This document shows, one piece after another, positions 26,488-34,504 of a DNA stretch of 64,000 nucleotides; position 1 is the first letter of the stretch; the number at the start of each line of letters is the position of its first letter. The position numbers and the translations under genes are program-made. Below the pieces are notes generated by a model. That model was not told where the DNA came from. It was given only the letters and a program-made list of their open reading frames with translations, and did not search any database. The stretch covers positions 1 through 64,000 of the forward strand of contig JAHIVE010000009.1 in the NCBI GenBank assembly GCA_018816805.1, read 5' to 3'. This DNA is from Patescibacteria group bacterium. GTDB taxonomy: Bacteria; Patescibacteriota; Gracilibacteria; UBA1369; 2-02-FULL-48-14.

Positions 26488-27480
26488 TCAGTTTAGCAAT
26501 TTCAAGCCTTCAGCGCAAATTAGGCCCATGTCTTCAATTCGCACACCAAATTTTCCCGGCAAATAAATTCCGGGTTCAACGGTCACAACCATACCTTTTT
26601 TGAGCATATCCAGGCTTTTTGAACTTAAAGAAGGAGCTTCATGAATTTCCAGTCCCACGCCGTGCCCGAGCCCGTGAGTGAAATATTTTTCATCTTCTCC
26701 CATGGTTTTTCTGGCAATTTTGTCGACTGAGGAGGCTTTGATGCCCGGTTTTATGGCTTTAATTGCGGCTTTTTGGGCGCTAAGCACTTTTTCAAAGACT
26801 GCGTTTTGTTCGCTTGAGGGTTTTCCAATGAAATGTGTGCGGGTGAGGTCACTTAAGTAACCTTTGTATTTTATGCCCATGTCTATTAAGGCGATGTCTG
26901 TTTTTTTAAGGCGACGAGATGTGTTTTGGTGGTGGGGAATGGCGCTGTGACTTCCAAATGCCACAATAGGTTCAAATGAAACGTCGTCCGCACCCAAATC
27001 ATGAGCTAATTTTTTGATCAACCATGCAATTTCAAGTTCCGTAACGCCCGGCTTGAGCAATATTCTTGTTCGCTCCATTGCTTTGAGGTTCAGTTTTTGA
27101 GAAATGTGCAGGAGTTTTATTTCCTTTGAGTCTTTAATTTTGCGTTTTTCGTCAATAGTTTGCTTTTGGGGTATCAATTTTATTCCCTTGAGTCGCTTTT
27201 TCCACCTGTTTAATTCATCAACGGTTAGATCTGACGGCTCAAATTCCACAACTTTTGACTTTCCAATGCATTTTTTAAGAGCAGTGGGAAAATCTTCATT
27301 TACTTCAATAAATTTGAAAGGGATTCTACAAGGTTTTTCCGCAAGTTTTTGTGCAATTTCCGCATACCGTGAGTCCGTAAAAAAGAAGTTTGTCGGGCCT
27401 AGAATAAGGCAGCCTTTCGAACCTGAAAAACCTGTCAAATAATTGAGATTGGTCTTTTTGGTGATTAGAAGTTTAGGCAT
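26488..27480 (-). CDS. M24-family aminopeptidase (Xaa-Pro peptidase)
   Basis: HGLGHGVGLEIHEAP, TVEPGIYL; MPKLLITKK start (27480) preferred over the long ORF start at 27579. Confidence 0.9.
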   Translation of the reverse strand: MPKLLITKKTNLNYLTGFSGSKGCLILGPTNFFFTDSRYAEIAQKLAEKPCRIPFKFIEVNEDFPTALKKCIGKSKVVEFEPSDLTVDELNRWKKRLKGIKLIPQKQTIDEKRKIKDSKEIKLLHISQKLNLKAMERTRILLKPGVTELEIAWLIKKLAHDLGADDVSFEPIVAFGSHSAIPHHQNTSRRLKKTDIALIDMGIKYKGYLSDLTRTHFIGKPSSEQNAVFEKVLSAQKAAIKAIKPGIKASSVDKIARKTMGEDEKYFTHGLGHGVGLEIHEAPSLSSKSLDMLKKGMVVTVEPGIYLPGKFGVRIEDMGLICAEGLKLLN

Positions 27481-28021
27481 TTTGTAAAAAGAAGCGGATT
27501 TGTGCCTCTTCGTCCAAATTTTCTTCAAGGCGGGAGAGGACTTTCTGAACGTGTGAACGCTTGTAACCCAAATTTTCAAGAGTAATTAAAACGTCCGGAT
27601 GAACTTCTGTTTCCATTACTTCTTCAGGTTCGCCTTCCGGAACAACCTTATTTTTAAGTTCCAAAATAATTCTTTCCGCAATCTTTTTGCCAACACCTGA
27701 AATTTTTGTAAGTCCGGTCAAATTTCCTGAAAAAATTGCGTTTTGAATTTGGCCGGCCGGTTCACTCAGAATTTCAAGCGCCATTTTAGGTCCAACGCCG
27801 TTTATGCTCAGCAAAAGTTCAAAAAATTTGAGATCTTTAGCGGTTTCAAAGCCAAAAAGGCTGATGTCGTCCTCACGAACATGAGTGTGAATATGAAGTG
27901 AAATTTCATCTCCGGTCGTTAAATTTTTGGGTACCAAAACCAGGTAGCCAACGCCGCCAACCAGCAAAGTAAGCGACTTTTCTTCTCTATTAATCACTGT
28001 CCCGGTAAGAAATCTAATCAT
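27473..28021 (-). CDS. ruvA: Holliday junction DNA helicase RuvA
   Basis: MIRFLTGTV, LLSINGVGPKMALEIL, KISGVGKKIAERIILELK. Confidence 0.95.
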   Translation of the reverse strand: MIRFLTGTVINREEKSLTLLVGGVGYLVLVPKNLTTGDEISLHIHTHVREDDISLFGFETAKDLKFFELLLSINGVGPKMALEILSEPAGQIQNAIFSGNLTGLTKISGVGKKIAERIILELKNKVVPEGEPEEVMETEVHPDVLITLENLGYKRSHVQKVLSRLEENLDEEAQIRFFLQNA

Positions 28022-29126
28022 TTTTTTTGAAGGAGTTTAGGAAATCCTTTTTGAAAGTCAGAAAGGTCCCAGCTTCAATATGATAGCGAATTTGATCCAT
28101 AAGATGAAACAAAAAAGCAATGTTGTGGAGTGACAGGAGCCGAATGCCCAAAAGTTCGTTTTCCAAGTAGAGATGGCGGAGATATGAACGCGAAAATTCC
28201 TTTGAGGAGTAGTGTGGCACGCTTTCATCCAAAGGCGTGTCATCAAATTTGAATTTCTCGTTTGTGATTGTGTGACGTCCATATTTATCCCAAAAACTGC
28301 CGTGGCGGGCCAAACGAGTTGCCAAAACACAGTCGAACATATCCACACCTCTTTCAACCGCTTCCAAAATGTCATCCGGTGTGCCCACACCCATTAAATA
28401 ACGCGGTTTTTCTTTGGGTAAATGTTGAATCGCTGAGTCTATTGCATAAAATTTTTGTTCAAAGTCTTCTCCTACGCTAACGCCTCCAATTGCAATGCCC
28501 GGCAGGTCTAAATCCGCCATAAAGCGCGCGGATTCGCTTCTCAAATTTTCAAAGCGGCTGCCTTGAACAATGGGAAAGAGAGCTTGGTCTGAGCGGGTTT
28601 TGGCTTTAATGCACCTTTTCACCCAGTCGTGAGTTCTTTCCATTGCTTTTCTGGCGTAGCTTTCGTCCACACCGGCCGGAGCGCATTCATCAAAAGCCAT
28701 AATTATATCCGCACCCAGTTCTTCCTGAATTTTTGTGGCGCTTTCCGGCGTGAAAAAATGCTTATTTCCATCAATATGCGACTGGAATTCCACGCCATCA
28801 TCCGTAATTTTCACCTTATTTCCCAATGAAAAAACCTGAAATCCGCCGCTGTCCGTCAAAATTGGCTTGTTCCAGTTCATCCATTTATGCAGACCGCCCA
28901 TTTTTTTTATCAGGTCTGAGCCGGGACGCATTGCCAAGTGGTAAGTGTTCGCCAAAATTATTTCAGTTTTGAGGCCCTGAAGATCCTTATAATCCAAAGA
29001 TTTCACCGTGGCTTTGGTGCCGACCGGCATAAAAACCGGAGTCTTGATTTCGCCGTGTGGTACGTAAAAAGTTCCGGTTCTGGCCAGGCACTCTTCTGAT
29101 GGATGTGAAATTACGAATTCAAACAT
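28014..29126 (-). CDS. tgt: Queuine tRNA-ribosyltransferase
   Basis: LTDSGGFQVFSL, AFDECAP, GGVSVGE, MGVGTPDDIL. Confidence 0.96.
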   Translation of the reverse strand: MFEFVISHPSEECLARTGTFYVPHGEIKTPVFMPVGTKATVKSLDYKDLQGLKTEIILANTYHLAMRPGSDLIKKMGGLHKWMNWNKPILTDSGGFQVFSLGNKVKITDDGVEFQSHIDGNKHFFTPESATKIQEELGADIIMAFDECAPAGVDESYARKAMERTHDWVKRCIKAKTRSDQALFPIVQGSRFENLRSESARFMADLDLPGIAIGGVSVGEDFEQKFYAIDSAIQHLPKEKPRYLMGVGTPDDILEAVERGVDMFDCVLATRLARHGSFWDKYGRHTITNEKFKFDDTPLDESVPHYSSKEFSRSYLRHLYLENELLGIRLLSLHNIAFLFHLMDQIRYHIEAGTFLTFKKDFLNSFKKND

Positions 29127-30045
29127 TTTGTGCTCTTTGCATTAAAAGAAGGTCTGCGAGCACTATTAATACCATACTTTCCAGGATAACGGGAATTCTT
29201 GGGACAATGCACACGTCATGCCGACCCGAAACCTCTTTTGCAATGGAAGATGGTGGTTTTACAGCGACCCTCAAAATAAGCTCAGTGCCGTCGCTGATTC
29301 CGCCCAGTGAGCCGCCTGAAGGCCTTGAATTGTGCTCTGAGCCCCGCAAATTTGCCGCATTGAAGCCTTCGCCAAATTCAAATCCCTTCACGGCTCCCAC
29401 GGACATTAGCGCTTTTGCCATTTGGGCTTCCAATTTACCAAAAACCGGTGAGCCAATGCCCGCCTCCAAACCTGTAACGTGAATTTCAACAATGCCACCA
29501 AGAGAATCCCCTTCATTTTGCGCTTTTTCAATTTCTTCAAGCATTTTTGGGGTAGGGGATTCCTCCAAATTTTCATTTTTCACGGTTCCAATTTGGCGAA
29601 TATAACTTTTCACGCTCAAATACTTTAAAAATTCCCGCGCTACGGCGCCCGCCATAACTCGTGCAACTGTTTCACGGCCGGAGCTTCTTCCGCCTCCGCG
29701 CGGGTCTCTAATGCCAAATTTTGCCTCATAAGTGAAGTCTGCGTGGCCGGGTCTTGTGCCAACGTTTTTATAGTCTTCCGGTTTTGCGTCGTGGTTTCTT
29801 ACCAACATTGAAATTGGCGTGCCGAGCGATCGCCCTTCAAATACTCCGCTTAGAATTTCCACTTTATCCTCTTCATGGCGAGCGGTTGTGCCGCTTTGGC
29901 CGGGTTTTCTGCGGTCCAAATCCTTTTGTATTTTTTCTTCTGAAATTTCAAGGCCGGGGGGGCAGCCGTCAATTAAAACCCCGAGTGCTTTCCCGTGGGA
30001 TTCACCCCAAGTTGTGACTCGAAATAGGGTTCCAATGGTGTTCAT
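29119..30045 (-). CDS. aroC: Chorismate synthase
   Basis: TTWGESHGKALGVLIDGCPPG, RPGHADFTY, GGGRSSGRET. Confidence 0.96.
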   Translation of the reverse strand: MNTIGTLFRVTTWGESHGKALGVLIDGCPPGLEISEEKIQKDLDRRKPGQSGTTARHEEDKVEILSGVFEGRSLGTPISMLVRNHDAKPEDYKNVGTRPGHADFTYEAKFGIRDPRGGGRSSGRETVARVMAGAVAREFLKYLSVKSYIRQIGTVKNENLEESPTPKMLEEIEKAQNEGDSLGGIVEIHVTGLEAGIGSPVFGKLEAQMAKALMSVGAVKGFEFGEGFNAANLRGSEHNSRPSGGSLGGISDGTELILRVAVKPPSSIAKEVSGRHDVCIVPRIPVILESMVLIVLADLLLMQRAQNV

Positions 30046-30049
30046 TTAA

Positions 30050-30442
30050 CTATTCTGAAACCTCCTCAGTTGATGTTTCCTCAGCTGCGGTCTCAGGTTC
30101 AGTTTCAGGCATTTCTAGCTCGACTTGCTTTACTTTTTTCTCTTTTTTTGAAGTTTCTTTATCTAATTGAGTTGATAATTCCTCATTAACACGTTCTTCA
30201 AGAGTTTTCTTTTTGCGAACCTTCTTTTTCTTTCCGGAAGCTTCTTCCATTTTCTTGCGGAATTTATCTACGCGACCTTCAGTGTCAATAAGAACGCTTT
30301 TACCTGTGAAAAACGGGTGACATTGAGAACAAATTTCAACCTGAATTGATTCTTGAGTGGCTCCTGTCTTAAATTCATGGCCGCAGTTGGCACATTTAAC
30401 GACAGCATTTAGATAATATTGAGGGTGTGTGTTGGCTTTCAT
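30050..30442 (-). CDS. rpmE: Ribosomal protein L31 with extended charged C-terminal tail
   Basis: CANCGHEF...CSQCHPFFTGK zinc ribbon; Lys/Glu-rich tail. Confidence 0.92.
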   Translation of the reverse strand: MKANTHPQYYLNAVVKCANCGHEFKTGATQESIQVEICSQCHPFFTGKSVLIDTEGRVDKFRKKMEEASGKKKKVRKKKTLEERVNEELSTQLDKETSKKEKKVKQVELEMPETEPETAAEETSTEEVSE

Positions 30443-30445
30443 AAG

Positions 30446-31690
30446 CTATTTTTTCTTCTTTTTAACGGCTTTGTCGCTTTGAGCCTCGCGATTATATCTA
30501 TAGATGACGTAGAACGCAAGACAAACTAAAATTATTGCAAAAATTATTGCAAAAAACATAAATTTCATATCAATCACTCGAACCTTAACTTTTATTGAGT
30601 CAGATTGGCCGGCATCATCCAGGACGGTTAGAGTTGCGGTTTGTAGTCCTCTGCTGTCAAAAGAACGTTTCACCATTTTCCCTTCGAGAATTTCGTCATT
30701 GAAACTCCACAGATATTTAACAATATTGCCCTCGGGATCCTTTGAGCCCGAAGCGTCAAATAGCACTTCATCATTTATACTGGTTAAATAGACGGTTTTA
30801 TCCGTAGTAGCGGATGGTACAGAATTGAATGGGGCAGGGTCTTCAAAATTCTTCATTCCATCTCCATCTGCATCATCATCCATGTTATCTCCAATTCCGT
30901 CTTTATCCATGTCGCTCCATTCAGAGGCGTTTGTAGGGAAGGCATCATCACCATCCAAAACGCCGTCTGAGTCGGAATCAGGGTTGAGAGCGTCGGTATC
31001 ATAGACGGATTCGTCACTATTTAAGAGTCCGTCTCCATCCACGTCGTCATCTTCTTCATCTGCAATTTCATCTCCGTCTAGGTCTTTTGAGTGGTTTGAA
31101 TCTAGCGGAAAGTCGTCTTCTTCATCCAAAACTCCGTCGTTGTCGTCGTCCGTGTCTTCGTTGTTACCTGTTCCGTCTCCATCTGTATCTTGAGATTCAT
31201 TATGGTTTAGGGGGAAGGTGTCTTCATCATTTAATACACCATCTCCATCCATATCATCATCTTGATTGTTTGTGATTCCGTCATGGTCTGTGTCTTGGTA
31301 AACAATTACGGTTTTTGTCACGGTATTGTTCGAAGCATCATCACGCGTGGCATCCCATGGGATCACGGTAATTGTAATTGTGTATTCGCCGTAGCTTGCG
31401 GGGGTCCAATCAACAAAAACGTCGTCGGTGGAGCCGGAAAGAGCTGAAATTGGCTGATCCGGACCGATAGCTCCTGATTGAGTGGAAAACCTTACTGTTC
31501 CAAGAAGGTCGTAAGCACTTAAATTTGAAACTGTTGCCCAAAGTCTGTTGGTATTACCCTCTAAAAAAGTCTGGGAGGCAAATTTTACACTGCTGGGATA
31601 TAAGGCTAAATCACCGCTAACAGCGGAGGCAGTGGGAATCATAAGCATTCCTGCAATGAGGAAGCTCATTAGCTTGATTGATGCTTTCAT
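30446..31690 (-). CDS. Secreted/membrane-anchored protein with thrombospondin type-3-like Ca-binding repeats and a PKD-like domain
   Basis: Signal peptide, repeated DxDxDGxxN motifs, C-terminal TM helix. Confidence 0.8.
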   Translation of the reverse strand: MKASIKLMSFLIAGMLMIPTASAVSGDLALYPSSVKFASQTFLEGNTNRLWATVSNLSAYDLLGTVRFSTQSGAIGPDQPISALSGSTDDVFVDWTPASYGEYTITITVIPWDATRDDASNNTVTKTVIVYQDTDHDGITNNQDDDMDGDGVLNDEDTFPLNHNESQDTDGDGTGNNEDTDDDNDGVLDEEDDFPLDSNHSKDLDGDEIADEEDDDVDGDGLLNSDESVYDTDALNPDSDSDGVLDGDDAFPTNASEWSDMDKDGIGDNMDDDADGDGMKNFEDPAPFNSVPSATTDKTVYLTSINDEVLFDASGSKDPEGNIVKYLWSFNDEILEGKMVKRSFDSRGLQTATLTVLDDAGQSDSIKVKVRVIDMKFMFFAIIFAIILVCLAFYVIYRYNREAQSDKAVKKKKK

Positions 31691-31701
31691 TGGCGTAAGA
31701 G

Positions 31702-34311
31702 TTAAACGAGCGCAGCTTGGCTTTTTTTCGTTTTGTCTTCCTCTGGAGTATCGTTGTCAGCGTCTACTGCAGCCGTGTTAATAAGTGACATTGAAGCAAC
31801 TCTGTCGCTTTGCTTCATACGCATTATATACACACCTTGAGTTGCACGTCCACGACTTGGGATACTTGTCAAAGGAACTCTTATCATTACTCCGCCACGA
31901 GATACAATAATCACATCAGCTTCCATATCCGGTTCAACTACTCTTGCTCCAACCAACTTACCTGTTTTTTGAGTTAAATTTGCGGTTTTCACTCCTGTTC
32001 CTCCTCTGGTTTGAAGCCTATAACTTGAAACAGTTGTTCGTTTACCTACTCCATTTTCCATTACAACAAACAATTCGGTCGTTTCTGTTTTAACTGTGTC
32101 CATTTCAACAACTTCATCTCCGGTTTTGAGTTTAATTCCTCTAACTCCGGTGGATGCTCTTCCCATTGGGCGAACGTCTTCTTGGCCGAACTGAATACAT
32201 TTTCCTTCTCTTGTAACAATTATTACTTTGTCTCCCTTTGAAGTTTGGCGGACCCAAGAAAGTGAGTCTCCTTCTCTGAGTTTGATGGCAACTAAACCGC
32301 TCTTTCTCACTTTTTCAAAAGCGTCAACTGGTGTTTTTTTAACAGTTCCGTCTTTTGTAGCCATAAATAGGAATTCTCCTCCAAATTTTTCATTTGTGAC
32401 AACCTGTACGGCGGTAACAACTTCATCTTTGTTAAGTTGAATTAAATTTACAAGTGGAGTGCCTTTTGCTTGCCTTGTAGCCTGAGGAACCTCATAAACC
32501 GGCAATTGGAAGACACGACCCGTGTTTGTGAAGAACAAGAGTTTGTCGTGGTTTGAGGCTTGTTTTACAATTTGAATTTCATCTTCTTCTTTTGTTGTCA
32601 TGGCAATTTTGCCCTGGCCGCCACGTTCTTGCCTTCTGAAGGCAGATGGGGCAACACGTTTGATGTAATTTGCTTTTGTTAACGTTACAACCATTTCCTC
32701 GTTAGGGATGGTGTCTTTCATTGAGAATTGACCAATTGCATGTGCAACTATCTTTGTACGGCGTTTGTCTCCGTACTGTTCTTTAATTTCAACAAATTCT
32801 TCTTGCATGATTTTTTCAACCTTTTTGGGGTCTGCCAAAATTGCTTCAAGTTCTTTTATTAGTGCAAGCTTTTCTTTAAGTTCGTCTTCAATTTTGCTTC
32901 TTTCCAAACCTGCCAAAGTTTGCAGTCGCATTTCTAAAATGGCGGTTGCTTGCAGTTCGGAAAGGTGGAATTTTTCCATGAGGGCGCTGTGAGCTTCCTC
33001 TTTGGTTGCAGAAGCGCGAATTGTTTCAATTACGGCATCAATATTATCAAGCGCAATCTTAAGACCTTCCAAAATGTGTGCTCTTGCTTGCGCTACTTTT
33101 AGGTCATATTCCGTGCGGCGTGTAATTACAACTTTTCTATGTTCAATAAAGTATTCCAGGACTTCTTTCAGGTTTAGTAAGCGAGGCTGAAGTCCGTCTA
33201 CCAAGGCAATCATGTTCATGTTGAAGCTTGATTGCATTGGTGAATATTTGTAGAGCTGATTTAAAATTTTGTTTGGGTACGAATCTTTTTTGAGCTCAAT
33301 TACAATTCGCATTCCTTCTCTATTTGATTCGTCTCTGAGGTCTGAAATTCCGGTAATTTTTTTAGTTCGAACTAAGTCTGCAATTTTTTCAACTAGTGAA
33401 GCTTTGTTGAGCTGATATGGGATTTCCGTGACCAAAATTCTGGATCTTCCGGATTTCATTTCTTCAATTTCCGCTTTAGCACGGATTGCAATTCCTCCAC
33501 GGCCTGTTGTGTACATGGTTTTAATTGCTTCTTTGTCGTAAATTGTTGCTCCTGTTGGGAAGTCCGGTCCTTTAATAAACTTCATTAGATCATCAACTTC
33601 ACTTTCTGGGTTTTCAGTTAAGTGTAGGAGTGCATCCATTACCTCTGTTAGGTTGTGTGGAGGAATGTTTGTGGCCATTCCCACTGCAATACCCATTGTT
33701 CCGTTTAGAAGAAGTTGAGGCAGTTTGGTTGGCAGAACGCGAGGCTCTTTGTGTCTTCCGTCGTAGTTTGGCACAAAGTCTACTGTTTCTTTCTCAATAT
33801 CTTTGAGCATTTCGTCCGTAATTTTTTCCATTTTTGCTTCCGTATAACGCATGGCTGCCGCGTTGTCTCCGTCTACAGAACCAAAGTTACCCTGACCTCT
33901 AACAAGCGGATATCGAAGTGAGAAATCCTGGGCCATTCTGACCATAGAATCATAAATTGCCGCGTCACCATGAGGGTGGTATTTGGCCATAACTTCTCCA
34001 ACCACGGTAGCTGATTTTCTGAGGCCCGCCGTAGAGCGAAGGCCTGTTTCATGCATTGCGTAAAGAATACGTCTGTGAACTGGCTTTAGACCGTCTCTGA
34101 CATCCGGAAGGGCACGTGAAACAATTACGCTCATTGCGTAATTTAGGTAGGATTGCTCAATTTCTGTTTCAATTGACCTTGGAGTAACATTTCCTTCAAA
34201 AAGCTGAGTTTTTTCAGGTTGAGATGGAGTGGTTTCTTCTGACTCTTCCGAGATTTCTTCAGGGGTTTCTTCAGTTTCTTCTTCGGGAAGGTCTTGTGGG
34301 TCGTCTGCCAT
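31702..34311 (-). CDS. gyrA: DNA gyrase subunit A
   Basis: YAMSVIVSRALPDVRDGLKPVHRR; RQERGGQGK. Confidence 0.97.
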   Translation of the reverse strand: MADDPQDLPEEETEETPEEISEESEETTPSQPEKTQLFEGNVTPRSIETEIEQSYLNYAMSVIVSRALPDVRDGLKPVHRRILYAMHETGLRSTAGLRKSATVVGEVMAKYHPHGDAAIYDSMVRMAQDFSLRYPLVRGQGNFGSVDGDNAAAMRYTEAKMEKITDEMLKDIEKETVDFVPNYDGRHKEPRVLPTKLPQLLLNGTMGIAVGMATNIPPHNLTEVMDALLHLTENPESEVDDLMKFIKGPDFPTGATIYDKEAIKTMYTTGRGGIAIRAKAEIEEMKSGRSRILVTEIPYQLNKASLVEKIADLVRTKKITGISDLRDESNREGMRIVIELKKDSYPNKILNQLYKYSPMQSSFNMNMIALVDGLQPRLLNLKEVLEYFIEHRKVVITRRTEYDLKVAQARAHILEGLKIALDNIDAVIETIRASATKEEAHSALMEKFHLSELQATAILEMRLQTLAGLERSKIEDELKEKLALIKELEAILADPKKVEKIMQEEFVEIKEQYGDKRRTKIVAHAIGQFSMKDTIPNEEMVVTLTKANYIKRVAPSAFRRQERGGQGKIAMTTKEEDEIQIVKQASNHDKLLFFTNTGRVFQLPVYEVPQATRQAKGTPLVNLIQLNKDEVVTAVQVVTNEKFGGEFLFMATKDGTVKKTPVDAFEKVRKSGLVAIKLREGDSLSWVRQTSKGDKVIIVTREGKCIQFGQEDVRPMGRASTGVRGIKLKTGDEVVEMDTVKTETTELFVVMENGVGKRTTVSSYRLQTRGGTGVKTANLTQKTGKLVGARVVEPDMEADVIIVSRGGVMIRVPLTSIPSRGRATQGVYIMRMKQSDRVASMSLINTAAVDADNDTPEEDKTKKSQAALV

Positions 34312-34362
34312 TGGTTTATGTATTGTTTAAGGTTGTGAACGCTTTGGCGTCTTTTTTTAGTG

Positions 34363-34393
34363 CACACGAGGCAGGACTTTGTCCTGTCGTGTG
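34363..34393. promoter_or_regulatory. Hairpin in the gyrA upstream region
   Basis: CACACG AGG CAGGAC TTT GTCCTG T CGTGTG; no adjacent T tract on either strand. Confidence 0.5.
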
Positions 34394-34504
34394 TGGCGGG
34401 CGAATTTTAACACAAGGGGCGGAAAATGCGAAGGGATTTTTCTTCTGTGATTGCCTTGAGAAAAGAGCTAAAATATGATAGAATATAGAGATTAAAAACG
34501 CGTA

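Noticed and set aside
30800-31280. Repetitive DNA in the TSP3 gene as a CRISPR or tandem repeat locus
   Set aside because: Periodicity is explained by coding of DxDxDG calcium-binding repeats; units are not identical.
34363-34393. Hairpin upstream of gyrA as a transcription terminator
   Set aside because: Neither strand has a T run following the stem.
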